From positions 10,124,259 through 10,184,258 of the forward strand of contig OX442320.1 in the NCBI GenBank assembly GCA_949358305.1: a DNA stretch of 60,000 nucleotides. Direction: 5' to 3'. Origin of the DNA: Strigamia acuminata. Its lineage: Eukaryota > Arthropoda > Chilopoda > Geophilomorpha > Linotaeniidae. A program made the translations under genes and the position numbers. Below the pieces are notes generated by a model. The model was not told the origin of the DNA. It saw only the letters and a list, made by a program, of their open reading frames with translations, and did no database searches. Below, one piece after another: positions 1-10,009 of this stretch (positions within the stretch are counted from its first letter, which is position 1; every line of letters starts with the position of its first letter).

Positions 1-1082
1 TGTTGCATAAATGTTACAGTCTACGGTTGCGACGCCGAAGGAGAACCCGCCGTTGTGCAATTCAGTATCCTCCGGACAGGACCAAGTTGTCTTTTTCGGT
101 ATGAACGTATTCCGTTACCACGAGTAGCATCGGTATTGTTGAGAATCGGTTCATTCACCTGATGGTGCCAAAGCAGTCTGTTTTACAGTAACCACGAGTA
201 GCACCAAGTGTTTGGCAAGCTGATTCTCATGGTATTCGATGCCAAAGCAGTCGGTCTATTATTAGTACCGCGAGAGATAAAACTGCTGTGCGGAGCCGCG
301 AGCTATCGACCCCTGTGTACGTGGTACCGTCAACCACTCGATGGACGACCGTGCTGCGACGCCGGGGACGCTTGATACCGTTCTGCATGGCAAGGCGTAT
401 ATTCTAATCGATGGCAATTGTGTGTTGCGACGGGAAGCTTAATCTTCATTTTATTTATAACAGAAAAACTTAAACTCGACAACCAGTTGGACCAAAATCA
501 AGTCAGAAGACTTAATCTCATATTGAACTCAATATAACCGATAAGTTGACGACAACTTATTCCCGAAATATCTAAATAAGAATTCACAACGATATGAATT
601 AAATATAATTCATAAGTGGAATATTGATAAGTAAATGAATACATTTACTTACACCAATATCCTCCCAAAGTTGTGGCGGTGCAGACAAAGTCAACCGCAA
701 TGCTCAGATCATTCGATTTATCGACGTGCGATAGTTTACACAGCGAACCAAGGAAACCAGCGAAGCCGTATCGGACTCCAGGACACAGCCATCCGGCTTA
801 AGATGACATCTATAATCAGGTCGAGCGATGGGGAAACCGCTCCCATATTCCAGACCCGTAGTGATATTATTCTAGGGCCAGTTGGCCAATTCTTTGTATA
901 GTTTAATAGCTGATTTAACTTGCCAAATGTCGGCATTAGTCCTATGTATAATTTAGCCTTGATATTATTGTTTACCAACAATAAACTGTCTTGTATTTAT
1001 CTCGTATTGTATTCACTGTTTATTTATTGCGATCTCTTCCCGGTACCATTGTTAAATGGGAGTTGTGGTCGTCACCGTCACA
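1..1082. other. Unassigned repeat-like flank left of LTR-1
   Basis: No complete gene is visible. A frame on the plus strand is open from the window edge to a TGA at 160-162 (53 codons), which could be the tail of an ORF that starts outside the window. Bases about 118-190 and 190-255 share an imperfect duplicated block (both carry 'accacgagtagca' and 'gccaaagcagtc'). An AATAAA lies near 980. This DNA is not the missing start of the LTR-1 left LTR, because it does not match the first 316 bp of the right LTR. It may be the end of another element. Confidence 0.4.
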
Positions 1083-1738
1083 AAGAATCCAGCTAGATTC
1101 ATCTTGTGCCACCACAACTAGTGACACGGGAAGCCACACTCTTGCTGAGAGGGATCCAGCTAGAGTTCATTCTTACAATTGTACGAATACAATTGTGAGA
1201 TTTCATCTTGTCTCAACGACATTGTTGAGAAGAGATTGTTGTGCGAAAGAGTCGCAAATACGTCGCCACGACGACGGAGTTGCGAGTACGAGAGTTTGAA
1301 GTGTCGGAAAGAGTCCGATTGATTCAGCGGGTCGTCGCAAGCCGACTCGTATCAGACGATTTCCGAGGAGTTCGAGAAGTTGAGTGACGGAATAAGTCCG
1401 TTTCACCGTGGAGCGACGTCGAGTAGAAAATCGAGACGAGCGTCGAAACAGAGCCGTAGAAACGCGACGAAAACGAGCCGTTATCGTCGCCGGAACGTTG
1501 GAATCGTCAAAATAACGTTTCCACGTCGATTTGAAGTTATTTCAGTATTTCATCTATTATTTCATTTCTTATTTCCATTAAGCTTTATTTATCACTGTAA
1601 TTTATCTTATTCTAAGTCAGAATAAACCATTTTGTGAGTTTAATATTAGAGAGTAGTTTTTATGATAAGTCTTGTCAAAGCAACAGTGAGCTTGGAATTA
1701 TTCTTTATTAATTTAAGGAGTAATTCAGGCTCATTACA
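1083..1738 (+). repeat. LTR-1 left LTR, 5'-truncated
   Basis: Bases 1083-1542 match 10326-10785 with no difference seen by eye. A patch at about 1543-1615 is clearly different, and the two then converge again up to the shared end 'tcattaca'. The left LTR ends at 1738, just before the primer site. Upstream of 1083 the similarity stops abruptly, so the U3-like first 316 bp of the right LTR has no counterpart here. Confidence 0.9.
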
Positions 1739-1740
1739 CC

Positions 1741-1766
1741 TGGGGGCCCGTTAAATAATTTGAACC
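1741..1766 (+). promoter_or_regulatory. LTR-1 primer binding site, tRNA-Pro type
   Basis: Two bases after the LTR end the sequence begins TGGGGGCCCGT and later has ATTTGAACC. tRNA-Pro primer sites begin TGGGGGCTCGT and run into the T-arm complement ATTTGAACC, so both ends agree while the middle has drifted. Minus-strand cDNA synthesis would start here. Confidence 0.7.
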
Positions 1767-1870
1767 TTAACGACTATCTTCAGTTGAGGGACCGCCATTT
1801 TGTCTTTTAAAATTTGTATTAGAAAGTTTTTCTGTTTCTTTCTTCTCTATTCTGTGTAACAAAAAAAAAA

Positions 1871-3769
1871 ATGTCGTTGCCACAAGATTCGAGGAGAGGG
1901 AGAGGAACGAGACGTGGAGTCCGCACAAGAGGCGGTACGGCCGGAGGAGCGACCGGCGGAGCAGCGGAGCCATGTTTCGATTCATCATCCAGCCCGGAAA
2001 GAGAATCGGACCAAGATCCCGAGCAGCGCCGACTGACCAGTCAAGATTTTTGGTTGGAGACGTCGCAAGAAACTCAAGGGGAAAAGCCCCGTGTCAACTC
2101 ACCAGTCGACAAAACTCCGCCCAGCGTGCCATCAACTCCAAGCAGCAAAATTGACTTAACGAATATGTCGTTGGAGCAAGTGATTGCCGTCGCTCACAAA
2201 CGAGGGAAATTGATAAAACGCTATCACTCCGCAGCCAAACAAAGAGCGCGAGACGACGCGGAAACTTCGGGCGAAAATTCCCCGACCCGACATAAATTGT
2301 CACGAGTACGCCAGCGCATCGCCGATCTCATGCAGGAAAATGCAGACCGATTGGCAGAGCGGCAGCGTCAGTACGCAGAAGGCGTTACACTTTCCGATGA
2401 AGACGTTGCAAACATCACAAAGGCGATGAAAGACAGCACCCGACAGCTGCAAGATTTCCATCAGGAGGAATACGAGATGGTACGACGTCTCAAAATGGAA
2501 GAACGCCAAGCGCGCCAAGCGAAGTACGAGGCAGAATTGGCCAGACAAGCGACGGAAGACGAAATTCGTGCCAAAAAGGACCAGTCGGACAGAGAAATTC
2601 AAGCCGAAAAAGACAGAATGGAAGCTGAAAGAATCCGCCTAGCGACGGAACGTCAAGAATTACGTGATAGACGTAAGGCGCAGGAATTGGCAAATCGAGA
2701 TGCGATTCGTGCCGAAAATCAACGTATTGAAGCAGAAAAAATACGTTTGGCAAACGAGTATCGAGACTTGCAGGAGAAACGCTTAGCGGAAATAGCGGCT
2801 GATCGAACAGCTATGCAAGCCGAAAGACAGAGGATTGCAGCGGAAAGAGTCCGCGTGGAAGCGGAACGTTTAGCATTAATTGCAGCACAAAAGGCAGCGG
2901 AAACAGCAGAAAGCAAGGAGATCCACTACCTTCGTCAGAACGCTCTTGAAGCGCAAGAAGCAGCGGAAAGAGTCCGCCAAGAGAATGAGGAGCTCAAATA
3001 TCTTGCACAATGCCAGTACGCCAGACCAACGAACATTCCACCACGCCAGCCGGAAGTGGTCAATTTATCGCCAGGCTCGTCCGCAAATCCTTTAAAAAGG
3101 AGAGGTGATGTAGATGAAAGAAGAGATGCTAAAAGAGCATCAGTTTCGCCAGCAAAAAATCCAGACGTGCTGGATGTGATTGCACAGAGAAATCGTCAGC
3201 GTGCAACGGACCAACCTGCTGGACCAATTAAACAAGGTGCAGTAACAGGGGTGGATCCGGACGAATTTCAAAAATGGCAGACAACACGCAAAAAAATGGA
3301 TTTAGACAACAGAGATCGCCAAACTCCAATAGAAACTGAAAATGTCAGTAACCCTGCACAAAAAGGCGCGTGCATAGGCAAAGCATTGGGAGAGTATCTT
3401 GAAGACTCTCGAGACGACGAGAATCCCGCCTATCGAAGATCATACACGTTCATGGAAGCGGTTGAACAATTAGCCGAAGCCAATGAAAGAGAGGATCGGC
3501 GAAGATTGCATGTGAATCCGACCAAGTCCAAATTCTGCAGAAAAGAACTCAAATTCCTAGGATATAAATTAGGAATTAATGGATTAAGTGTAGACCCCGC
3601 GAAAGTAGCGGCTATCTCGGAATTTCCGGCGCCAAAGAATTTAACTGAGCTCCAGAGATTCCTCGGAATGGTCAACTTTTTCCACCGTCTTCTGAAAGAT
3701 TTGGCGACTGTAGCGGCACCATTACGCCCATTGTTAAAAGAAAGGAATAGAGTTCCTATGGGAAAATGA
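1871..3769 (+). CDS. LTR-1 ORF1: gag-like coiled-coil protein fused to an RT remnant
   Basis: This 632-codon frame starts at the ATG after a poly-A stretch downstream of the primer site. Residues 1-35 are Arg/Gly-rich. Residues about 180-390 are a very long run of charged helix (repeated A-E-R-Q-R-I type heptads), predicted as a coiled coil or single alpha-helix. No CCHC knuckle is visible. The last ~90 residues change character: 'FCRKELKFLG' and 'LQRFLGMVNF' are the thumb/connection segment of a Ty3/gypsy reverse transcriptase. The intervening protease and RT palm (YxDD) are missing, so an internal deletion near 3480-3505 joined gag-type sequence to the end of RT. The frame then ends at TGA 3767-3769, where RT normally continues into RNase H. 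The following frame resumes at once in another phase, indicating a one-base indel near 3755. Confidence 0.85.
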   Translation: MSLPQDSRRGRGTRRGVRTRGGTAGGATGGAAEPCFDSSSSPERESDQDPEQRRLTSQDFWLETSQETQGEKPRVNSPVDKTPPSVPSTPSSKIDLTNMSLEQVIAVAHKRGKLIKRYHSAAKQRARDDAETSGENSPTRHKLSRVRQRIADLMQENADRLAERQRQYAEGVTLSDEDVANITKAMKDSTRQLQDFHQEEYEMVRRLKMEERQARQAKYEAELARQATEDEIRAKKDQSDREIQAEKDRMEAERIRLATERQELRDRRKAQELANRDAIRAENQRIEAEKIRLANEYRDLQEKRLAEIAADRTAMQAERQRIAAERVRVEAERLALIAAQKAAETAESKEIHYLRQNALEAQEAAERVRQENEELKYLAQCQYARPTNIPPRQPEVVNLSPGSSANPLKRRGDVDERRDAKRASVSPAKNPDVLDVIAQRNRQRATDQPAGPIKQGAVTGVDPDEFQKWQTTRKKMDLDNRDRQTPIETENVSNPAQKGACIGKALGEYLEDSRDDENPAYRRSYTFMEAVEQLAEANEREDRRRLHVNPTKSKFCRKELKFLGYKLGINGLSVDPAKVAAISEFPAPKNLTELQRFLGMVNFFHRLLKDLATVAAPLRPLLKERNRVPMGK

Positions 3770-3803
3770 GCACCAAGTTGCATTTGATGAAATAAAAAAG
3801 TTA

Positions 3804-6458
3804 TTGACCGACGCAAAGACAATGCACCTACCGAATTTACATCAATCTTTCATCGTGAGAACAGATGCAAGCAAAAAAGGTTTAGGCGCTGCCTTAATGC
3901 AAATGAAGGAAATTGACGGCCAGATGATAGAATCGCCATGCGTTTATATCAGCCGATGTCTGCAGCAGGCAGAACTCAATTATAGCGCCACCGACCTCGA
4001 GTGTTTAGCCGTCATATGGGCACTACGAAAATTTAGGCCGTATCTCGAGTTCACAAGCTTCGTCGTACAAACTGACCACGAGGCGCTGAAATGGTTGATG
4101 AGACTGGAAGAGCCAGCAGGCCGTCTTGCCCGCTGGCAAATGGAATTAATGTCTTACAATTTCCAAATTCAGTACTTAAAGGGGACATCCAACACATTGG
4201 CCGACGCATTGTCCAGGGCGCCAATTCAGATAATTTGCGACGCGGAAGACACAGGAGAAGCCGACGGCGATCTGAGATATTGCCCAACTGAGCCACGCAA
4301 ATGGGTGGTGGGGAATTGGAATCAATTGCCACGACCGATAAGCGAAGACGAAGAGGTCGCATCATATTGGTGTCAAATGTACAGTGCGCCTAGTGAAGAG
4401 TTGGAACAGAGTCCAAAAGAAAAGAAAGAGTGGCAGTACATGCCAACTTCCGAAAACGAGATGGTCACGGCATTTATTGCAAAAGTGACGGAACAGGCAA
4501 ACTGCACACCACCGACACGAGAAGAGCTCGTTGATCACCAGATCAAAGACCGTCACTGTCAGGCCATGCGACATTATCTCGAGACCGAGCAATTTCCCAC
4601 ATACGTGAAAACTCCGTTACATAGGAAAAAATATCGCATCTTGGCAACGAAACACATTGTAGAGGAAAATCTTTTGCTCAAATATCACCCAACAATGTCG
4701 GATGATTTGACAGAGGATTCGCGAGCACTTAAAATCGTAGTGCCGAGATCGTTAAGATTTAGAGTTTTGTGGCAAATGCATGGACATCCTTTGGCAAGCC
4801 ACTGTGGAATCGCACGGACACTTTATCGTATGCGACAAGTGTATACGTGGGAAGGGATGAAACGAGATACAGCTCGATTTATTAAACATTGTTCTCGCTG
4901 CCAAGCGTGTAAACCCAGAATAAGAACACGAATAGAACCAGCTCAAATTGGCCCGTATGCGCCATTTGAATGTTTGAGTATCGATTTAGTAGGACCGTTA
5001 ACTAGAACGGAAACAGGAAATAACTATATTTTGGTGATTCTGGATATAGCCACTCGCTGGCCAGAACTTTATCCGCTGGCAGACCCGGTGGCCCAAGATA
5101 TAGCTGACTGTTTATATGACACATGCATGGGCTGGGGATTTCCGCTCCGGATTATATCGGATAACGGACCGCAGTTTAAAGCACGACTTTATCACGAATT
5201 TTGTAAAAAGTTCAAAATTGTGCCGCGATTTACATCACCATATCATCCCCAAGCCAACACAGTGGAAAGAACCAACAGAGACCTGAAATATATTTTGTCA
5301 ATTTACACATCGATCCACAAACGCTGGGACGAATATCTAAGAGAGATAGCGTTTAGTATACGCACAACAGCAACAACAGGCCGAGATTACTCGCCAGCAT
5401 ACTTGAATTGTTGCAGAGAATTCAGGATACCGTGGGATCCTCGAATTTTGGATGGAATTTTGAAAATTGACCCAAATAAGCCACACATTTACATCCAACG
5501 ATTGGAAAAGGTCATTCGCGACACGTACCATCATATGATGGCACACATCATGGACCTTCGTGAACGCGTGGACAACCATAAATTAGATGGAAAATTTCAA
5601 GATTTTCGAACAAATGACCTCGTGTGGAAGGAAGATCACGTTTTGTCAAAAGCGTCGCAAGGAATTTCGGCGAAGTTATCCGACAAGAGAAGTGGGCCAT
5701 ATGTTATTATTAAAGTCCACCAGGGCGGAGCTGTCAAATTAAGACGACTTAAAGATAATAAGATCTTACGTTCCATTCACATGTCTGAGTTAACGCCATT
5801 TTTCCCGGAATTTAATCAAGAAATTTGGGAAAAAGGCCAAACGCAAAGTAACCCAGAAGGAAAAATTATTAACACTTTGTTCGACGAGCCATCAACATCT
5901 GAAATGCAAGAAATTGCAAATATGGAAGGTTCACAAAACGTGCAGAATGAACAAATTCAAGGCAGTAATTCAATAGAATCTCAAACTTTGCGTCAAATGC
6001 AAAATTTAGACGATTCGCAAAATCAAAGAAATTCAGAAGAATCACAAATTTTGGATCAAACACAAAATTTGCAAGATTCGCAAATTTCGCAAGAACGACA
6101 AAGATTACAAACAACACCAAGTTCATCAGACACGGAAAATAATGAGGAAAAGGAATCTACAATTCCAAGCGACCGACAAGTCGAACAAAGTGAAGAAATT
6201 AATGAAGATTTGAGCGCAACTTTGCAACAAAAATCACAAGTTGATGTACCACTTTTTCCAAAAAATTTAGTTGTAGAAACAGACGAACAGGTTGCGTCGT
6301 TTCCTAAAAAGGGGGGAGAAGTGGTGAAAAAAGTGAAAGCAAAACAAAGATATAAAGATCTGCGCGAAAATCAACCCAAAACAATTAAAAAGAAAGCTGT
6401 CTTGAAGAAATATCCACTTCGAGACAGAGGGAGGATTAAACCTCCAGACTACCTCTAA
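3804..6458 (+). CDS. LTR-1 pol remnant: RNase H and integrase
   Basis: The frame is open from just after the upstream stop; 3804 is its first in-frame start-type codon and is probably not a genuine initiation site. Residues ~10-150 are RNase H (RTDASKKGLG, DLECLAVIWAL, TDHEALKWL, ADALSRAP). Residues ~324-365 are the integrase HHCC zinc finger (HPLASHCG ... CSRCQACK). The core has its three acidic residues in SIDLVGP (~391), SDNGPQF (~451) and VERTNRD (~487). A GPY-type module (SGPYVII) lies near 630. The C-terminal ~200 residues are Gln/Asn/Ser-rich with near-repeats of Q-N-L-x-D-S-Q, then a Lys-rich end. The integrase looks intact, but it lies downstream of the frameshift and of the missing RT palm. 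Confidence 0.9.
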   Translation: MTDAKTMHLPNLHQSFIVRTDASKKGLGAALMQMKEIDGQMIESPCVYISRCLQQAELNYSATDLECLAVIWALRKFRPYLEFTSFVVQTDHEALKWLMRLEEPAGRLARWQMELMSYNFQIQYLKGTSNTLADALSRAPIQIICDAEDTGEADGDLRYCPTEPRKWVVGNWNQLPRPISEDEEVASYWCQMYSAPSEELEQSPKEKKEWQYMPTSENEMVTAFIAKVTEQANCTPPTREELVDHQIKDRHCQAMRHYLETEQFPTYVKTPLHRKKYRILATKHIVEENLLLKYHPTMSDDLTEDSRALKIVVPRSLRFRVLWQMHGHPLASHCGIARTLYRMRQVYTWEGMKRDTARFIKHCSRCQACKPRIRTRIEPAQIGPYAPFECLSIDLVGPLTRTETGNNYILVILDIATRWPELYPLADPVAQDIADCLYDTCMGWGFPLRIISDNGPQFKARLYHEFCKKFKIVPRFTSPYHPQANTVERTNRDLKYILSIYTSIHKRWDEYLREIAFSIRTTATTGRDYSPAYLNCCREFRIPWDPRILDGILKIDPNKPHIYIQRLEKVIRDTYHHMMAHIMDLRERVDNHKLDGKFQDFRTNDLVWKEDHVLSKASQGISAKLSDKRSGPYVIIKVHQGGAVKLRRLKDNKILRSIHMSELTPFFPEFNQEIWEKGQTQSNPEGKIINTLFDEPSTSEMQEIANMEGSQNVQNEQIQGSNSIESQTLRQMQNLDDSQNQRNSEESQILDQTQNLQDSQISQERQRLQTTPSSSDTENNEEKESTIPSDRQVEQSEEINEDLSATLQQKSQVDVPLFPKNLVVETDEQVASFPKKGGEVVKKVKAKQRYKDLRENQPKTIKKKAVLKKYPLRDRGRIKPPDYL

Positions 6459-6686
6459 AAATAGAAGGTAGCGACGTCACTCGGGAGTCCGGAAGTGGAC
6501 GACGTCGCAGCTCGATCGTGATTGGTTGAACGAACCACATGTTGATTCAACGTGAAGTAAAGACCACACGTGTGGAGATATTCTTCAAAATAATAACAAC
6601 ACTTTGGAGTGATTTAAAGTAACCATCAAACGATCAAACAACAGGATTTACAAGGAGGCCCGGACGGAGCAATCATCAACACCACG
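6459..6686 (+). other. LTR-1 spacer between pol and the third ORF
   Basis: These 228 bp have no long open frame. They contain repeated 'gacgtc' words. I see no convincing splice acceptor or TATA box, so how the third ORF is expressed is unclear. Confidence 0.5.
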
Positions 6687-9600
6687 ATGAATCAAGATTT
6701 TCGACCGCCGCCGGAACCGAAGAAACCAGTACACGAAGAGACAAGGAAAGCAATGGAATCATGGGACGCATTGCCCAAAAACGCAAGAGTTCCACGAACT
6801 TTCTATCGGGGAAGGATTCATCACAAATTAAGAAGAATATTCGAGCGAAGAGGCTACAAACCAGCAAATGTCCGAAAATTCATCTCGCTAGCCATGCAAC
6901 GACGCTGGGGAACCTTGAAGAGATTATTCAAGGGTTTCAAAACGTGTTTCCATGAAATGTTAAAATTAATTTCAATATTAACGGACACACACGGACCAAT
7001 TTGGAACGAATTGATAGGCGAAGATTTTCCGATGACTCCAGAAGAAGCGGAGGACTACGTTATTTATTGCGACCCGGCGACAAATCGAGTTCAATTTGCA
7101 CGACAAGTGATGAACCGACTGCAGGAAGGCATGGCGGATGTAGCAGCAAGATATCTGGAGGCCAAAGCGAAATGGCAAGCAGAGCAGGCGTTACTGGACG
7201 AGCCAGATTTGGAGACAGTACCACCATATTACGTCACTTCACAATACGAGATGCACCAGCTCACGATGGCCGGAGTGCTCGGTGTTCACATCACGCCAGT
7301 ATCCAAGGAAAAGCCGGAGTTGAGAGATGATTTTGGCCCACTGGTATATGTAAAGAGACAGCGACTGGAGAAAGAAGAAATGGAACGTAGAGATAAAAGA
7401 TCTCAGGACGACCGAGAGCCAAGTCCAGAACGACGAAGGAAGACACCACCCCAGTCAACTCGAAAAGGGGAATATTCTCCAAGACGTCCACAAAACGTAA
7501 CACGACGAGAAAGAACGCCGCCAAAGACGAGATCGGAATTAAGTCCGAAATATTACAGTCACCACGACGAAGAATATGGAGGATGCCGACCCAAATACCG
7601 ACAGGAGTATGCACAACGAGGTAGAGAGGCAAGATCTCGAGGAGCTCTGCGCCACACGAGAATTCCCAGGCCAAAAGAACCAACGCCTCCTAAAAGAAGT
7701 GTCGCAGTGCATTATCGTAGCGAATACCGTTCACAGAACAGAGATTCGACGAGACGAAGAGAAATTTCGCCAAATCGTCGAGAGGAGCGACGTGAGAACC
7801 GTTCGTCGTCACGAACAAGGGAAGATCGAAGGAGCACGTCAAGAGATCGACGTGTAGTGCGATACGGTGGCCGTTCCTCTTTCAGAAAAGGGGAACAACG
7901 AAGTTCGGAATTGAGTCCGAGGGAAAAGCAAGGACATTCCAGTCGAAGTTCGTCAACCAAGCGACAAGAAGCGAAAAGCGAGGCGAGACGATCGCACCGA
8001 TACTCCGAAATGCGTCCAAAACGAACTGTGACACAGGATGATGATGACATTTTACGAATCCAAGTGAAAGAAAGTAGTGATTCATACTATTCAGCATCGG
8101 AAAACGAGTACGTGCTTGTAGACGAAGTGCGGGAAATTTCATTGGAGTGCCAAGAGAGGATGCAAATTTCAGAAGAAGAAACGAAAGAGACGCAGCTTTC
8201 GCAAGAGATAACGTCCGCAATCACTTATGAACTTGAGGAAACGGAAAAAAGTCCGACAGGGCCAAGGACGCCTCAAGCAACTCCACCAAGATCACCAGTC
8301 ATTGGCACCCACACACCAATTACGTGGACGCCCCGGTCAGTGCCTCCAACACCGACTCCGCGAAAATCACCACCTGAGACGTACAGTTTTGTCGACCTAC
8401 CCACGTTGGATGAAGCTTTGGCGATAAAACATGCCCAAATCGCAAAAGGGGTTAAAGAGAGGAAGTCGAAGCCGAGAATATTACGTCCACGAGGGAGGTC
8501 ATCAATCATCCGCGGAGGAAGAGATCCGAGGAGACCCGCCAAGCCTCAAAAAGAAGTCAGACGAGAAACGGTAATGAGACCGCAAGCGGAAGTGGAGATC
8601 CGAGTTGACGAATCGCAAAAGGCGAAGGACCCACGAACAGCAAAACCACGAGAGCAGCAAGGGGTAAATCCACACACTTTGCCTTTCACGGAGCAAATCC
8701 CCGAAGTGAACATTACGTTGCCCGTTCCAAACTTGGCCACAGCACCTTACTCGAATAATCCCGCAATGCAGCCAGAGGAAGGGTTCGATAAAGACTATCG
8801 TCCACTTTGGGAGATGTTTCTGCGATTTCCACTTTGCCACCAGGGATTATTGAAGGCAAATTTAGACGAATACCAGAACGCGCAGATTCACGAAGCGATC
8901 AACGACCTCAGAAGGAGAGCGAGAGAGTTCGTGCAGCGAGCAGTGGAACTACAAACAAAGGAGTGGCTCGGACAGTTCCAACCACTGCTGGACGCCGCGT
9001 TCTACAGAGTAATGTTTCCAGGAGTTTTCCCCTCGGTCGAGACGACATTCATCGCCACCACTTTCTTGTGGACGGCCGCGTTAGGAATCCCCAACGAGAT
9101 GATCGGAAACTGGACATCCATCTTAAGAGATCCGCCAGCAGTACGAGCACAGCTAATGAAGGATGTCCTGGGGAATGGGGAAACGCCGGACCAGTGCGCG
9201 ATGCGACTGAGGGCTGAGTGGGTCCAACATTATCAAAACGTGATGGCTCAACAGAAGTTCCGTACTTTCGTGGAGCAGAAACAAATGGAGTGGGCTCCAA
9301 TGGAACCACCTGCGCCCACAATCGAAGAAAGACCAACAATTCTGATGGCGACCACACCAGTGATAATGTCGAACGTACATTCGACTCGAGCCAAACCGGC
9401 TGCGACCTATACGCCGATGGCCTATCAATTAGCTATGAATAGGTCAGCGAGAAATTCCGAGTCCGAGGCGTGTGGCAGTGAAATGGACCGGAATAGACGA
9501 GAAGGAAATGAGTCCTCGGCCAAAGAATCAGACGTCTCCAGAAAAGGGTTGGCCAACACCGACAAAACGCCCAAACCAGGTGCGAGGAGAAGCAAAAACC

Positions 9601-9965
9601 AAGATTTCGGGAAAATTCGTCACCTTTATCCGAAACTGCGGTTATCCGAAGCCACAAGGACCATGCTGATCTACAGCAACACCTTGAGCCATGACGCTCT
9701 CAAATGGCTGGAAAATGCAGTCCGCGAACCAAAAAGGGTGACCCAGCATCGAAGAGTGATTGCTGTCCGTAAGGCACCAACGGGCACACGGGAGAAGTAC
9801 GACATGGACTATGCGAGAGTATTCCCGACGACTGCGGACATTACTGAAGTTTGGCTCCATGTCAATAATGGAGCAGCGTCGGGTCCAACTCGAGGAATGC
9901 CCCGATTTTCAGTGTCTGAGAGTGAGGTACCAGTCTTGGACCCCACTGCCCAATACGAAGACTAG
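6687..9965 (+). CDS. LTR-1 third ORF: large SR-rich protein, not env-like
   Basis: This is an intact 1092-codon frame with an ATG and stops on both sides. Residues 1-200 are a mixed, probably folded segment rich in Arg and aromatic residues. Residues ~220-470 are dense in Arg-Ser, Arg-Glu and Arg-Arg pairs (e.g. SSSRTREDRRSTSRDRR), as in SR splicing proteins. Residues ~520-600 are Pro/Thr-rich (TPQATPPRSP). Residues ~700-880 form a second folded-looking block with many Trp and Phe (RPLWEMFLRFPLC, FLWTAALGIP). The C-terminus is basic. There is no signal peptide, furin site or membrane anchor, which argues against env. It lies between pol and the polypurine tract, where env sits in errantiviruses. 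I do not recognise a family. That it stayed open while pol decayed suggests recent decay, or selection or mobilisation acting on this ORF. Confidence 0.85.
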   Translation: MNQDFRPPPEPKKPVHEETRKAMESWDALPKNARVPRTFYRGRIHHKLRRIFERRGYKPANVRKFISLAMQRRWGTLKRLFKGFKTCFHEMLKLISILTDTHGPIWNELIGEDFPMTPEEAEDYVIYCDPATNRVQFARQVMNRLQEGMADVAARYLEAKAKWQAEQALLDEPDLETVPPYYVTSQYEMHQLTMAGVLGVHITPVSKEKPELRDDFGPLVYVKRQRLEKEEMERRDKRSQDDREPSPERRRKTPPQSTRKGEYSPRRPQNVTRRERTPPKTRSELSPKYYSHHDEEYGGCRPKYRQEYAQRGREARSRGALRHTRIPRPKEPTPPKRSVAVHYRSEYRSQNRDSTRRREISPNRREERRENRSSSRTREDRRSTSRDRRVVRYGGRSSFRKGEQRSSELSPREKQGHSSRSSSTKRQEAKSEARRSHRYSEMRPKRTVTQDDDDILRIQVKESSDSYYSASENEYVLVDEVREISLECQERMQISEEETKETQLSQEITSAITYELEETEKSPTGPRTPQATPPRSPVIGTHTPITWTPRSVPPTPTPRKSPPETYSFVDLPTLDEALAIKHAQIAKGVKERKSKPRILRPRGRSSIIRGGRDPRRPAKPQKEVRRETVMRPQAEVEIRVDESQKAKDPRTAKPREQQGVNPHTLPFTEQIPEVNITLPVPNLATAPYSNNPAMQPEEGFDKDYRPLWEMFLRFPLCHQGLLKANLDEYQNAQIHEAINDLRRRAREFVQRAVELQTKEWLGQFQPLLDAAFYRVMFPGVFPSVETTFIATTFLWTAALGIPNEMIGNWTSILRDPPAVRAQLMKDVLGNGETPDQCAMRLRAEWVQHYQNVMAQQKFRTFVEQKQMEWAPMEPPAPTIEERPTILMATTPVIMSNVHSTRAKPAATYTPMAYQLAMNRSARNSESEACGSEMDRNRREGNESSAKESDVSRKGLANTDKTPKPGARRSKNQDFGKIRHLYPKLRLSEATRTMLIYSNTLSHDALKWLENAVREPKRVTQHRRVIAVRKAPTGTREKYDMDYARVFPTTADITEVWLHVNNGAASGPTRGMPRFSVSESEVPVLDPTAQYED

Positions 9966-9995
9966 GAGTAAAAGGAAGAATCGGGGATCCTTCCT

Positions 9996-10009
9996 AAAAA
10001 GGAGGGAGG
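9996..10009 (+). promoter_or_regulatory. LTR-1 polypurine tract
   Basis: The purine run AAAAAGGAGGGAGG ends directly at the right LTR start (TGTAGTGA). Plus-strand DNA synthesis of LTR elements is primed from such a tract. Confidence 0.85.

Noticed and set aside
1203-1406. 67-codon minus-strand frame, identical at 10446-10649
   Set aside because: It lies inside the LTRs of LTR-1 and is identical only because the LTRs are.
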